Below, in pieces: positions 8,685 through 17,121 of a DNA stretch of 64,000 nucleotides; within the stretch, counting starts at the first letter, position 1, and every line of letters starts with the position of its first letter. The DNA comes from DMER64 sp964542305. Lineage in GTDB: Bacteria; Bacteroidota; Bacteroidia; Bacteroidales; UBA932. A model generated the notes under the pieces. That model saw only the letters and a list, made by a program, of their open reading frames with translations, searched no databases and was not told where the DNA came from. The stretch is from the NCBI GenBank assembly GCA_964542305.1, contig CAZITX010000005.1:57684-121683 (forward strand). The letters are read 5' to 3'. The position numbers and the translations under genes were made by a program.

Positions 8685-9492
8685 CTTATTGGGCGGGCTG
8701 TTGGCTGTTGTTTTGTATCTCATCGCCCAAAAATTCAAAGTTCAGGAAGACCCCCGTATAGATCAGGTTCTGGAAGTATTGCCGGGAGCCAATTGCGGCG
8801 GATGCGGCTATGCCGGATGCCGGGCTTTTGCTGAAAGTTTTGTCAGAAATCCGGACAATCCGGACTTTTTTTGCCCTGTAGGGGGAAACGATGCCATGAA
8901 AAAAGCCGCTGCCGTGCTGGGAAGGGAGGTCCAGGAGCAGATCCCAAAATTGGCCGTATTGCGTTGTAACGGATCATGTGACGTGAGGCCTGTTCTGAAC
9001 ACATATGACGGCAGTCCCAAATGTTCTGTGGCCGCCGACCTATACGGGGGAGAGACAGGCTGTTCCTACGGATGTCTTGGTTTAGGGGACTGTGTAGACG
9101 CCTGTACCTTTGATGCCATACATATTAACCCGCAGACGTGTCTGCCGGAAGTGGTGGAAGATAAATGCACTTCCTGCGGGGCCTGTGTAAAGGCGTGTCC
9201 CAGGAACATTCTGGAATTAAGACCTAAAGGACCGAAAAGTCGCAGGATCTATGTTGCCTGTGCCAACAAAGACAAAGGGGCCGTGACCCGGAAAGTCTGT
9301 TCAGTCGGTTGTATAGGATGTCAATTATGCGTGAAGGCTTGTCCCTTTGAAGCCATAACTTTTGCCGATAATCTGGCTTATATAGATCCCGCAAAATGCC
9401 GTTTGTGCCGCAAATGCGTTGCCGTTTGTCCCACAGGTTGCATTTTGGAGATCAATTTTCCACCAAAAAAACAAGTAACCAATAATGAGTAA
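8647..9492 (+). CDS. rnfB: Rnf complex subunit RnfB (Fe-S electron carrier)
   Basis: RnfB passes electrons from reduced ferredoxin into the ion-pumping ferredoxin:NAD+ oxidoreductase. The 281-residue protein has an N-terminal membrane helix (about 4-26) and a 4Fe-4S domain with CGGCGYAGC and a further Cys in FFCPVGG. Ferredoxin-type clusters follow: CTSCGACVKACP, CIGCQLCVKACP and CRLCRKCVAVCP. It opens the rnfBCDGEA series, overlapping rseC by 38 and rnfC by 8 bases. The gene order is the usual one for Bacteroidetes and clostridia-type Rnf operons apart from the placing of rnfC after B. Activity is expected at the inner face of the cytoplasmic membrane. Confidence 0.96.
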   Translation: MTSTLLYTILSLSLLGGLLAVVLYLIAQKFKVQEDPRIDQVLEVLPGANCGGCGYAGCRAFAESFVRNPDNPDFFCPVGGNDAMKKAAAVLGREVQEQIPKLAVLRCNGSCDVRPVLNTYDGSPKCSVAADLYGGETGCSYGCLGLGDCVDACTFDAIHINPQTCLPEVVEDKCTSCGACVKACPRNILELRPKGPKSRRIYVACANKDKGAVTRKVCSVGCIGCQLCVKACPFEAITFADNLAYIDPAKCRLCRKCVAVCPTGCILEINFPPKKQVTNNE

Positions 9493-10828
9493 AACGTTTT
9501 CAATTGGAGGAATTCATCCTAAGGACAGCAAATTCTCCAGGGATAAATCCATTGAAGAATTTCCCATTCCAAAAAGGGTTGTCATTTCAATGAATCAGCA
9601 TTTGGGAATGCCTGCCGTTCCGGTAGTGAAAAAGGGCGATACTGTAAAAACCGGTCAATTGATAGCCGAGCCGGCCGGATTTGTATCGGCTCCTGTTCAT
9701 GCTTCCGTAAGCGGGGTAGTTGCCGACGTAGCCCCGTATCCCGATTTTCTGGGGAAAAAAGTATTGTCTGTAGTTATTGATACCGATGGAGATGAATGGA
9801 TGGAAACCATTGACCGTTCTCCGGAGATCAAACACGAGATCACAGCAACCCCCAAGGAGATATTTAAAATTATTTCTGACTCGGGAATTGTAGGCCTGGG
9901 TGGGGCTGCGTTTCCTACACATGTTAAGCTTACTCCCCTGGAAGGAATGAAACCCGAGTTCCTGATCCTGAATGGGGCCGAATGTGAACCTTACCTGACA
10001 TCGGATTACCGCCTTATGATGGAGCATGCCCAGGAAATACTTATTGGGGGAGAGATGATGCGCCGGGTTTTGGGAGATGTGGGCGGGATCATTGGTATTG
10101 AAGAAAACAAGCCTAAAGCTATAGAGTTAATGAAAAGGCTGACTGCCAATTATTTACAATGGGAAGTCGTGCCTTTGAAAAAACGTTATCCGCAAGGTGG
10201 TGAAAAACAATTAATTGATGCAGTCCTGGGTCGCAAGGTGCCTTCGTTCTCTCTTCCCATATCAACGGGGGCCGTGGTACAGAATGTAGGTACAGCTTAT
10301 GCAGTCTACGAGGCGGTGCAGAAACACAAACCCCTTATCACAAATGTGTTGACAGTGAGTTCTTCTGATCCTTCCGTTCAAAAGAATTACCGTTTCCGGA
10401 TAGGAACGCCAATCCGGGAATTTTTATCGGCGGCAGGGGCTATGGATAAAGAAGGACATTTATTTCAGGCTTTTGTCAAAGTGGTTAACGGCGGGCCCAT
10501 GATGGGCAAACCTGTTTCCAATCTGGACGGACCGGTTATGAAAAGCACTTCAGGTTTTGTCCTTTTTACAGAAAAGGAAACAAAGAGACAGGAAGAGGGG
10601 GATTGCATCAGGTGTTCCAAATGTTTCCAGGCCTGTCCTATGAGGCTACAGCCCTATTTGCTTTATCAGCTGGCTATAGCCGGAAGAACCGAAGAGCTGG
10701 ATGAAAACCGCGTTTTTGACTGTATTGAATGCGGGTGTTGCCTCTATTCCTGTCCGGCACATATTCCTTTGCTGGATCAGATCCGTTTGGCCAAAAATAT
10801 ATCATTGAAAAATAAACGCAAGAAATAA
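9485..10828 (+). CDS. rnfC: Rnf complex subunit RnfC (NADH-binding)
   Basis: RnfC is the peripheral subunit that carries the NAD(H)/FMN site, related to the Nqo1 subunit of complex I. The 447-residue protein contains the flavin/NADH-binding region GLGGAAFPTHVKL (about 137-149). Downstream come the GAECEPYLTSDYRLM motif and two C-terminal 4Fe-4S motifs, CIRCSKCFQACP and CIECGCCLYSCP. It overlaps rnfB by 8 bases and ends one base before rnfD. The short form, without the alanine-rich C-terminal extension of E. coli RsxC, is typical for this phylum. Confidence 0.96.
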   Translation: MSKTFSIGGIHPKDSKFSRDKSIEEFPIPKRVVISMNQHLGMPAVPVVKKGDTVKTGQLIAEPAGFVSAPVHASVSGVVADVAPYPDFLGKKVLSVVIDTDGDEWMETIDRSPEIKHEITATPKEIFKIISDSGIVGLGGAAFPTHVKLTPLEGMKPEFLILNGAECEPYLTSDYRLMMEHAQEILIGGEMMRRVLGDVGGIIGIEENKPKAIELMKRLTANYLQWEVVPLKKRYPQGGEKQLIDAVLGRKVPSFSLPISTGAVVQNVGTAYAVYEAVQKHKPLITNVLTVSSSDPSVQKNYRFRIGTPIREFLSAAGAMDKEGHLFQAFVKVVNGGPMMGKPVSNLDGPVMKSTSGFVLFTEKETKRQEEGDCIRCSKCFQACPMRLQPYLLYQLAIAGRTEELDENRVFDCIECGCCLYSCPAHIPLLDQIRLAKNISLKNKRKK

Positions 10829-10829
10829 T

Positions 10830-11873
10830 ATGGACAAACTACTTATTTCACCGGCTCCACACCTGCACAGTAAAGACAGTACCCGAAGGATTATGCGTGA
10901 TGTAATCATAGCACTTATGCCTTCTGTTCTGGTAAGCGTTTATTTTGCGGGGCTTAGTGCATTGCTGGTTCTGGTTGTTTCGGTAGCGGGCTGTGTTTTG
11001 CTGGAACATCTCATTGTCCGGTACCTAATGAAGAAAAAAACGACGGTCAAAGACCTGTCTGCCGTTGTAACCGGGATACTGCTGGCCCTGAATTTGCCGG
11101 TTTCCTCTCCCTGGTGGATGGTGTTGATAGGATGTGTTGTAGCCATTGGTATTGCCAAGATGACTTTTGGCGGTCTGGGTCACAATTTATTCAACCCGGC
11201 CCTGGTTGCCCGTGTTTTCCTTCTGATCTCATTCCCGGTCCAAATGACCAACTGGACGGTTGCAAACAGTATTTTCAGGCCGGATAAATGGGAGCTTCCC
11301 AAAAACCTTTTAGGCGCCCAGGGTCAATTGCCGGATGCCTCCTCGGGTGCTACTCCCCTGGGTATTATTAAGGAAGGACTGGCCAACGGAATGACTATGG
11401 AAACACTTAGCCAACAACATGATTTTTCTTATTGGCATATGTTGTTCGGTCATATTGACGGCTCCATGGGAGAAGCCTCTGTCCTGGCTATCCTGGCCGG
11501 ATTGCTTTACCTGCTTTTCAGAAAAGTCATACGTCCGGTTATTCCATTATCTATAGTGATCACCGTTGCTTTGTTTTCAGGTATCCTTTGGCTGACGGAT
11601 CCTTCCCAGTATGCGGATCCCCTTTTCCACTTGCTTACCGGGGGATTGTTGCTGGGGGCAGTCTTTATGGCTACCGACTATACCACTTCCCCCATGTCTC
11701 CGCTGGGAATGATCGTTTTTGGTGTAGGTATTGGAATCGTTACTATGGTAATCCGGGTCTGGGGTGCCTATCCGGAGGGAGTTTCTTTTGCAATTTTGTT
11801 TATGAACGCTTTGGTCCCACTACTCAACAAGATCAAACCGTTCCCGTATCAAAAGGAGGTGAGTCGTGGCTAG
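10830..11873 (+). CDS. rnfD: Rnf complex subunit RnfD (membrane, covalent FMN)
   Basis: RnfD is an integral membrane subunit of the Rnf ion pump, homologous to NqrB. The 347-residue sequence is almost entirely hydrophobic helices and holds the SGATPLG motif, whose Thr carries covalently bound FMN in characterised homologues. The stop codon lies inside the rnfG start region: the rnfG GTG at 11866 is 8 bases upstream of the rnfD end. The last codons of rnfD contain a perfect Shine-Dalgarno sequence for rnfG (see the separate entry). Confidence 0.96.
   Translation: MDKLLISPAPHLHSKDSTRRIMRDVIIALMPSVLVSVYFAGLSALLVLVVSVAGCVLLEHLIVRYLMKKKTTVKDLSAVVTGILLALNLPVSSPWWMVLIGCVVAIGIAKMTFGGLGHNLFNPALVARVFLLISFPVQMTNWTVANSIFRPDKWELPKNLLGAQGQLPDASSGATPLGIIKEGLANGMTMETLSQQHDFSYWHMLFGHIDGSMGEASVLAILAGLLYLLFRKVIRPVIPLSIVITVALFSGILWLTDPSQYADPLFHLLTGGLLLGAVFMATDYTTSPMSPLGMIVFGVGIGIVTMVIRVWGAYPEGVSFAILFMNALVPLLNKIKPFPYQKEVSRG
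11852..11862 (+). promoter_or_regulatory. Perfect Shine-Dalgarno sequence for rnfG
   Basis: AAAGGAGGTGA lies within the last codons of rnfD. Its GGAGG core is 6 bases from the rnfG GTG start. It matches the complement of a typical 16S 3' end over its whole length, unusual in Bacteroidetes, where most genes lack such a site. It may compensate for the weak GTG start and couple rnfG to rnfD. Confidence 0.85.
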
Positions 11874-12453
11874 AGAATCCAATTTTAAAAATATGTTCCT
11901 GTGCCTGTTGATCATTTGTTTTGGAGGATCGGCAGTACTGGGAGGCGTTTATTTGATCACATACCAACCCATAGCGGATGCACAGGCCGCAAAAGTAAAC
12001 CAGGCGCTGGCCGGGGTTTTGCCGGAATTTGACAATGTTCCCGCTGAAGAAGCTTATCAGATCCGGGTGGACGGCAGGGCCGTAACCGTTTATCCGGCAA
12101 AAAAAGCCGGTTTGTTTGAAGGAGCAGCCGTAGAAGCCGTTACCACAAAAGGTTTTGGAGGACCCATAACCCTAATGGTGGGTTTTAAGGCCGATGGTAC
12201 TATATACAACACTGCTGTTATTTCACACTCGGAAACACCCGGGCTGGGAGATAAGATGGACCCGAAAAAAAGCGATTTCAGCCTGCAATTTAAGGGTAAA
12301 AATCCCGGGACCTTTAAACTGGCCGTTACAAAGGACGGAGGACAGGTGGACGCTATTACGGCAGCTACTATTAGTTCCCGGGCGTTTTGTGATGCGGTGG
12401 ACCTGGCATACAGGGCTTTCAGACAGGTTGCACAAAAAGGAGGTGATCAATGA
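11866..12453 (+). CDS. rnfG: Rnf complex subunit RnfG (covalent FMN)
   Basis: RnfG is the periplasm-facing, single-helix subunit that binds FMN through a threonine, homologous to NqrC. The 195-residue protein has one N-terminal membrane segment (about 8-30) and an FMN-binding domain. That domain has the region HSETPGLGDKM and the attachment motif DAITAATISS near residues 163-172. The GTG at 11866 is chosen because a strong Shine-Dalgarno sequence lies 6 bases upstream; the overlap with rnfD is 8 bases. The 3' end overlaps rnfE by 4 bases (ATGA) and encodes the rnfE Shine-Dalgarno site. Confidence 0.95.
   Translation: MARESNFKNMFLCLLIICFGGSAVLGGVYLITYQPIADAQAAKVNQALAGVLPEFDNVPAEEAYQIRVDGRAVTVYPAKKAGLFEGAAVEAVTTKGFGGPITLMVGFKADGTIYNTAVISHSETPGLGDKMDPKKSDFSLQFKGKNPGTFKLAVTKDGGQVDAITAATISSRAFCDAVDLAYRAFRQVAQKGGDQ
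12436..12448 (+). promoter_or_regulatory. Perfect extended Shine-Dalgarno sequence for rnfE
   Basis: AAAGGAGGTGATC, 13 bases, is complementary to the standard bacterial 16S 3' tail throughout. Its GGAGG core is 6 bases before the rnfE ATG, the same spacing as at rnfG. It is encoded in the last codons of rnfG. No comparable site precedes rnfC, rnfD or rnfA. Confidence 0.88.
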
Positions 12454-13031
12454 ACAAATTAAGTATTATAACTAAAGGCATCCTAAAAGAGAACCCCATT
12501 TTCGTGTTGGTACTGGGTATGTGTCCGACCCTGGGAACCACAACATCTGCTTTTAACGGTTTGGGAATGGGACTGGCAACTACTTTTGTACTCATGTTGT
12601 CAAACCTGGTTATATCCCTGATCGCAGGATTGATCCCGGCTAAGGTCAGGATACCGTCTTTTATTGTTGTCATAGCTGTTTTTGTTACTGTGGTGCAATT
12701 GATCATGCAGGCCTATGTACCTGCCTTGTATGAAACATTGGGCTTGTTCATTCCGCTCATTGTAGTCAACTGTATTGTACTGGGCCGTGCCGAGGCTTTT
12801 GCCAGTAAAAACAGGCCGTTGGACTCTTTTCTGGATGGATTGGGTGCAGGTATTGGTTTTACACTGGGATTAACGGTACTTGGGGCTGTACGTGAATTGT
12901 TGGGCTCGGGCGCTTTCTTCGGTTGGAAGATCCTGCCCGGAGATGCTATGCTGGTATTCATTCTGGCACCCGGTGCCTTTATAGCGCTGGGTTATCTTAT
13001 GGTCCTGTTCAACAAGATAAAAAAGGCATAA
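12450..13031 (+). CDS. rnfE: Rnf complex subunit RnfE (membrane)
   Basis: RnfE is one of the two related polytopic subunits (RnfA/RnfE, NqrD/NqrE) that form the ion path and hold an intramembrane Fe-S centre. The 193-residue protein has six hydrophobic segments. Conserved cysteines appear in GMCPTLGTTTSAFNG near residue 25 and in VNCIVLGRAEAFA near residue 109, the positions expected for the shared cluster. The start overlaps rnfG by 4 bases and rnfA begins 4 bases after the stop. Confidence 0.95.
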   Translation: MNKLSIITKGILKENPIFVLVLGMCPTLGTTTSAFNGLGMGLATTFVLMLSNLVISLIAGLIPAKVRIPSFIVVIAVFVTVVQLIMQAYVPALYETLGLFIPLIVVNCIVLGRAEAFASKNRPLDSFLDGLGAGIGFTLGLTVLGAVRELLGSGAFFGWKILPGDAMLVFILAPGAFIALGYLMVLFNKIKKA

Positions 13032-13035
13032 TATT

Positions 13036-13635
13036 ATGGAATACATTCTGATCATTATATCGGCCGTATTTGTCAACAATATTGTACTGAACCAGTTTCT
13101 GGGCGTTTGTCCGTTCCTGGGTGTGTCCAATAAAATATCTACTGCCGCAGGTATGAGTGCCGCTGTGGTTTTTGTAATGACACTGGCGACACTGATCACC
13201 TATCTCATACAAAATTATGTTCTGGATCCACTGAATATTGGCTTTATGCAAACGGTCACTTTCATTTTGGTGATCGCTTCGCTTGTCCAGATGGTGGAGA
13301 TCATACTGAAAAAAATATCTCCGGCCCTGTACCAGGCGTTGGGAATATTTCTTCCTTTGATCACAACCAACTGTGCCGTTTTGGGTGTTGCCATTATTGT
13401 GGTTACCAAGGAATTTACTTTTTCCGGAACAGCGGCCATGCTGAATTTGCCCCAGGCTCTTGTTTATGCTGCTTCCATGGCTTTAGGATTCGGTCTGGCC
13501 CTGATCATTTTTGCAGGGCTGCGTGAACATATGGATCTGGTGGGTGTCCCCAAACCATTCAAGGGCGTTCCCATAGCGTTGATAACAGCCGGGATACTGG
13601 CATTGGCTTTCATGGGTTTTTCCGGAATTGTCTGA
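13036..13635 (+). CDS. rnfA: Rnf complex subunit RnfA (membrane)
   Basis: RnfA is the inverted-topology partner of RnfE in the membrane core of the Rnf pump. The 199-residue protein starts MEYILIIISAVFVNNIVLNQ and has the two cysteine regions GVCPFLGVS (near residue 25) and TTNCAVLG (near 113) that match those in RnfE. Six membrane helices are evident. It closes the rnfBCDGEA set; all six subunits are present and intact, so the complex is predicted to be functional, coupling ferredoxin oxidation to Na+ or H+ export. Confidence 0.96.
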   Translation: MEYILIIISAVFVNNIVLNQFLGVCPFLGVSNKISTAAGMSAAVVFVMTLATLITYLIQNYVLDPLNIGFMQTVTFILVIASLVQMVEIILKKISPALYQALGIFLPLITTNCAVLGVAIIVVTKEFTFSGTAAMLNLPQALVYAASMALGFGLALIIFAGLREHMDLVGVPKPFKGVPIALITAGILALAFMGFSGIV

Positions 13636-13653
13636 TCCAAAAAACCGTGTATT

Positions 13654-13884
13654 ATGGAGACTATTGAACAACTTGAAAAATTTGTAAAAACTGCTGAAGG
13701 ATCCCGTAACCAGACAGCATGGTATAAATTGGGCGATCTGTACCGTAAAAATGAAAGATGGGGAGATGCGCTGAATGCTTATGCCAAATGCATGGAACTG
13801 GGGGCCTGTAATGCGGCCCGGGAGGCTTCAGATGCCATACACCGTATCCTGAATTTCAGGAATACGGACAGTATGAATCCTTGA
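13654..13884 (+). CDS. Small TPR-like protein downstream of rnfA
   Basis: This 76-residue protein contains one tetratricopeptide-like repeat (about 20-55: TAWYKLGDLYRKNERWGDALNAYAKCMELG). It has no signal peptide or membrane segment. It begins 18 bases after rnfA and appears to be the last gene of the long plus-strand run; the next gene is convergent, 7 bases away. A similar small protein near rnf is plausible as an operon member, but no function can be named. Confidence 0.75.
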   Translation: METIEQLEKFVKTAEGSRNQTAWYKLGDLYRKNERWGDALNAYAKCMELGACNAAREASDAIHRILNFRNTDSMNP

Positions 13885-13891
13885 TCCGTGG

Positions 13892-14761
13892 CTAATTCAT
13901 AAGAATAGTGAATCCGTAATCCATCAGACGGGAAGCATCGTTGTACCTTAACAGCGATGAAGGGGCTTTCATAACTACTGCGATGACTCTTTTATCTGCC
14001 AGTTTTGCTGTAGCCGTTATACACAGACCCGCTGCAGAAGTATATCCGGTTTTAAAACCATCACATCCGTTGTAAGCATAAGAACGTCCCGGTAACAAAC
14101 CGTTTGTAGCTCCATAGGTCGTACCCCTGAAATTCATACTGGTCAAAGACGTAAAATTTAAAATTTCAGGAAACCTGATAATGAATTCACGTGTGAGAAG
14201 TGCCATAGATCTGGGAGATATCCCGTTCCCGGAAGACAACCCGGAAGCATCTGAATATTGTGCGTTAAGGCCCAGCGAATCTGCATAGCGATTCATTATA
14301 ACCGCAAAATCCTGTTCCGTTCCGCCAGAGATGTATTCTCCCAAAGCGACGGCGCACGCATTGGCAGAAACCACGCATAAGGCCTTTATCATTTCGTCCA
14401 CCGAATAGGTAAGGGTTTCGTTCAATGGCACGTTGGATTCGCCGGGATTGACCGAACGGGAAGCGGCATACGTACTGACCGGTATCTGGGATTGAAGTGA
14501 AAGATAGCCTTTCTCTATGTGATCAAAAACTATGTACATGGTCATAACCTTTGTCATGCTGGCGGGAACCAGCATATAATCCGGACTTAGAGAATACAAT
14601 TCAGTCCCGGTTACAGCATCAATCACTATAGCCCCCTGGCAACTGAGGTTTAGAGAAACTCCCGGTTCACCTCCGGGACCGGGTTCGGGTGTGATCTGTT
14701 TTCCGCATGATGCAAGAACAAGCAGAAGTATCCACAAACCCTTCAGAGGTAAAGTTTTCAT
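13892..14761 (-). CDS. D-alanyl-D-alanine carboxypeptidase lipoprotein (S11, DacF/PBP5-like)
   Basis: This serine peptidase trims the terminal D-alanine of peptidoglycan stem peptides. The 289-residue protein begins with a lipoprotein signal (lipobox LASC, Cys19). It carries the three penicillin-binding motifs: SMTK with S68 and K71, SAN at 132-134 and KTG in DGFKTGYTS near 230. The C-terminal beta domain of classical PBP5 is missing, since the protein stops soon after the catalytic domain. It may be held at the membrane by its lipid instead of a C-terminal helix. The start is 5 bases from a -7 box, so the mRNA may be leaderless. Confidence 0.93.
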   Translation of the reverse strand: MKTLPLKGLWILLLVLASCGKQITPEPGPGGEPGVSLNLSCQGAIVIDAVTGTELYSLSPDYMLVPASMTKVMTMYIVFDHIEKGYLSLQSQIPVSTYAASRSVNPGESNVPLNETLTYSVDEMIKALCVVSANACAVALGEYISGGTEQDFAVIMNRYADSLGLNAQYSDASGLSSGNGISPRSMALLTREFIIRFPEILNFTSLTSMNFRGTTYGATNGLLPGRSYAYNGCDGFKTGYTSAAGLCITATAKLADKRVIAVVMKAPSSLLRYNDASRLMDYGFTILMN

Positions 14762-14766
14762 GGGCT

Positions 14767-14774
14767 CAAAGATA
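14767..14774 (-). promoter_or_regulatory. -7 box of the D-Ala-D-Ala carboxypeptidase gene
   Basis: The minus strand reads TATCTTTG, then AGCCC, then ATG. The 5-base spacing would place transcription initiation at or next to the start codon. Confidence 0.75.
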
Positions 14775-14787
14775 TGAAATATAGAGT

Positions 14788-14795
14788 TATCTTTG
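14788..14795 (+). promoter_or_regulatory. -7 box of the GH2 lipoprotein gene
   Basis: The plus strand reads TATCTTTG, then TTCT, then ATG at 14800. The 4-base spacing predicts a leaderless or nearly leaderless mRNA. It is divergent from the carboxypeptidase promoter. Confidence 0.75.
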
Positions 14796-14799
14796 TTCT

Positions 14800-17121
14800 A
14801 TGAAAAGAATAGCCTGGATCTTTTTTTTAGGGATTATTTCATGCAGTGATCCCGTGTATTATGACTACAAGGACATCAATTCCGGATGGGAGTTTTGGAT
14901 GGAAGAAACGCCCGGGGATGTCCAGGAAGTTTTTTTACCACACACCCCCCGATTGGAACCTTACCTGGTCAATGACCAGTGGCAGGGAATATGCTGGTAC
15001 AGGAGAGATATCAGGATTCCCGCCGGAAAACACGTCCTGGTTCGTTTTGAGGGAGCCATGAATGTTGCCGAGGCCTGGGTAAACGGGCATTATGCGGGTA
15101 AACATATGGGAGGCTTTCTTCCTTTTGTTATTGATGTGACAGCTGTTCTAAAAGCAAACGGAGACCGTTCATCCAGTGTTCGGTTGAAAATCAGGCTGGA
15201 TAACCATGACAACCCGGTTACCGGACCTAAACCGCTGGAACTTTTGGATTTCAATATGTACGGAGGACTATACAGGGAAGCCGGTATGGCCGTCAAATCT
15301 TCCTTGCACATTACCGATGCCATAATGGAAAACATGCCTGCCGGTGGAGGTGTTCTGGTAACGTATCCCGCTTTTTCTCCCGAAGAAGTGATTATGAATG
15401 TGCAAACCCACATTCGTTATGCACCATTGAATGAAAAAGATCCGGAACGGCAGGTCTTTACCGTGCAACAGACTTTGTTTGCCGGAGACAGCATTTGTGC
15501 GGTGTCCCGGAAAGATTTTGAACTGGATAAAAACCGTTCCATTACGGTTGCCGATTCCCTGGTGGTAGAAAGTCCTTCACTCTGGAGTCCGGACAGTCCT
15601 TTTTGTTACGATTTGGTAACGCAGGTGTTGGCAACAGATAAAAAAGGCAAACAAGTATTAATGGACAGGCGAAAGACAACTGTGGGTTTGCGTCAAGTGG
15701 TATTTGAAGGAAAAGACCTTTATGTGAACGGTGAAAAAATGTTTCTAAGAGGTGTCAACCGCCACCAGGAATATCCTTATGTAGGGTATGCCGTTCCCGG
15801 AAACGCACAATGGAGGGATGCCGTTAAGATTAAGGAAGCCGGCTTTGACCTGGTTCGGTTGTCTCATTATCCCCATTCACCGGAATTTATGGAAGCCTGT
15901 AACCGTCTTGGTTTATTTGTGCTGGATGCGATACCCGGCTGGCAGTATTTCTCGGAAGATCCCTTATTCCAGGAACAGGTAATACAGACAGCACGGGATA
16001 TGATACGCCGGGATCGCAACCATCCCTGTGTACTGGCCTGGGAAGTCTCCCTGAATGAGTCGTGGATGAGTGAAGATTTTATTGACAGGATCATTCAGGC
16101 TTCCCGCAATGAAATGCCTGTTGAGATCTATACTGCCGGCTGGCAGGAATATGGTTACAACATCCTTCTCCAGGCAAGACAGCACCGTTTAAGTCATTCC
16201 CTGGCACACACACCCAAACCTTATATTGTATCAGAATACGGAGACTGGGAATATTACGCAATGAACGCAGGCCTTTCCCAGGAAAACTGGGAAAACCTGA
16301 TGCCGCAGGAGCGGTCCAGCCGCCAGTTGAGGGAATACGGTCAAAAACGTTTGCTTCAGCAGGCTGCCAATATCCAGGAAGCACACAACAGCAATTACGG
16401 GGTAAATGCCTGTGGGGATAATTACTGGGTTATGTTTGATTACAACAGGGGTTATGCAGACGATTTGGAAGCCTCGGGGATCATGTCCCTGGAAAGGCTG
16501 CCGAAATTTTCGTATGATTTTTTCCGTTCGCAACGATCACCGGATAAAAACCCCGTGGTCCGTATTGCCGATTACTGGGAAGAAAAAGATACGCTGAACC
16601 GGGAAGTACGTGTCTTCAGCAATGCCGGTTATGTAGAATTGTGGCTGAACGGAACGTTGTTGGAAAGAAGAAGTCCCGATGAGGACGCATTGTCAGGGAA
16701 CCTGCCTCACCCGCCTTTTACTTTTACTATTCCTCAATACCGGGCAGGGCAGCTTAAGGCCTTGGCTTATTGCGGAGACCGCGTATGCGCCGCTGACAGC
16801 GTGCATACCCCGGGTGAACCTGTACGTGCCGGGTGGTGGCTGGACACAAACGGTGTAGCTCCCGCTCCCAACGACCTGCTCTTTGTGTATGCTCAGGCAG
16901 TTGATAATATGGGTAACCCCGTTCCTTCGGCCGGAGGATCCGTTGTATTTACACTGGAAGGAAAAGACATGCGTTTGATAGGAGAAGGCCCCGGAGGGAT
17001 ACCAATGGAATCGGACCGGATAACTGCACCGCTGCGTGCCGGAATGGCATTTGTTTTATTGCGTCTACTACCAGGCTGGGAAGGAAATAATCCGCAAATT
17101 TCCGTAACTTTGGAATTATGA
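14800..17121 (+). CDS. Glycoside hydrolase family 2 lipoprotein
   Basis: This 773-residue GH2 enzyme has a lipoprotein signal (Cys15 in IISCSDP), so it is likely anchored in a membrane facing the periplasm or the outside. Domain order is jelly-roll sugar-binding (about 20-180), immunoglobulin-like (about 185-300), TIM barrel (about 305-590) and a C-terminal beta domain of the DUF4982 kind (about 600-770). Catalytic residues are present: acid/base E420 in LNES and nucleophile E479 in VSEYGDWEY. Specificity (beta-galactosidase, glucuronidase or mannosidase) cannot be read securely. The 173-residue lipoprotein gene downstream overlaps by 4 bases. Confidence 0.9.
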   Translation: MKRIAWIFFLGIISCSDPVYYDYKDINSGWEFWMEETPGDVQEVFLPHTPRLEPYLVNDQWQGICWYRRDIRIPAGKHVLVRFEGAMNVAEAWVNGHYAGKHMGGFLPFVIDVTAVLKANGDRSSSVRLKIRLDNHDNPVTGPKPLELLDFNMYGGLYREAGMAVKSSLHITDAIMENMPAGGGVLVTYPAFSPEEVIMNVQTHIRYAPLNEKDPERQVFTVQQTLFAGDSICAVSRKDFELDKNRSITVADSLVVESPSLWSPDSPFCYDLVTQVLATDKKGKQVLMDRRKTTVGLRQVVFEGKDLYVNGEKMFLRGVNRHQEYPYVGYAVPGNAQWRDAVKIKEAGFDLVRLSHYPHSPEFMEACNRLGLFVLDAIPGWQYFSEDPLFQEQVIQTARDMIRRDRNHPCVLAWEVSLNESWMSEDFIDRIIQASRNEMPVEIYTAGWQEYGYNILLQARQHRLSHSLAHTPKPYIVSEYGDWEYYAMNAGLSQENWENLMPQERSSRQLREYGQKRLLQQAANIQEAHNSNYGVNACGDNYWVMFDYNRGYADDLEASGIMSLERLPKFSYDFFRSQRSPDKNPVVRIADYWEEKDTLNREVRVFSNAGYVELWLNGTLLERRSPDEDALSGNLPHPPFTFTIPQYRAGQLKALAYCGDRVCAADSVHTPGEPVRAGWWLDTNGVAPAPNDLLFVYAQAVDNMGNPVPSAGGSVVFTLEGKDMRLIGEGPGGIPMESDRITAPLRAGMAFVLLRLLPGWEGNNPQISVTLEL

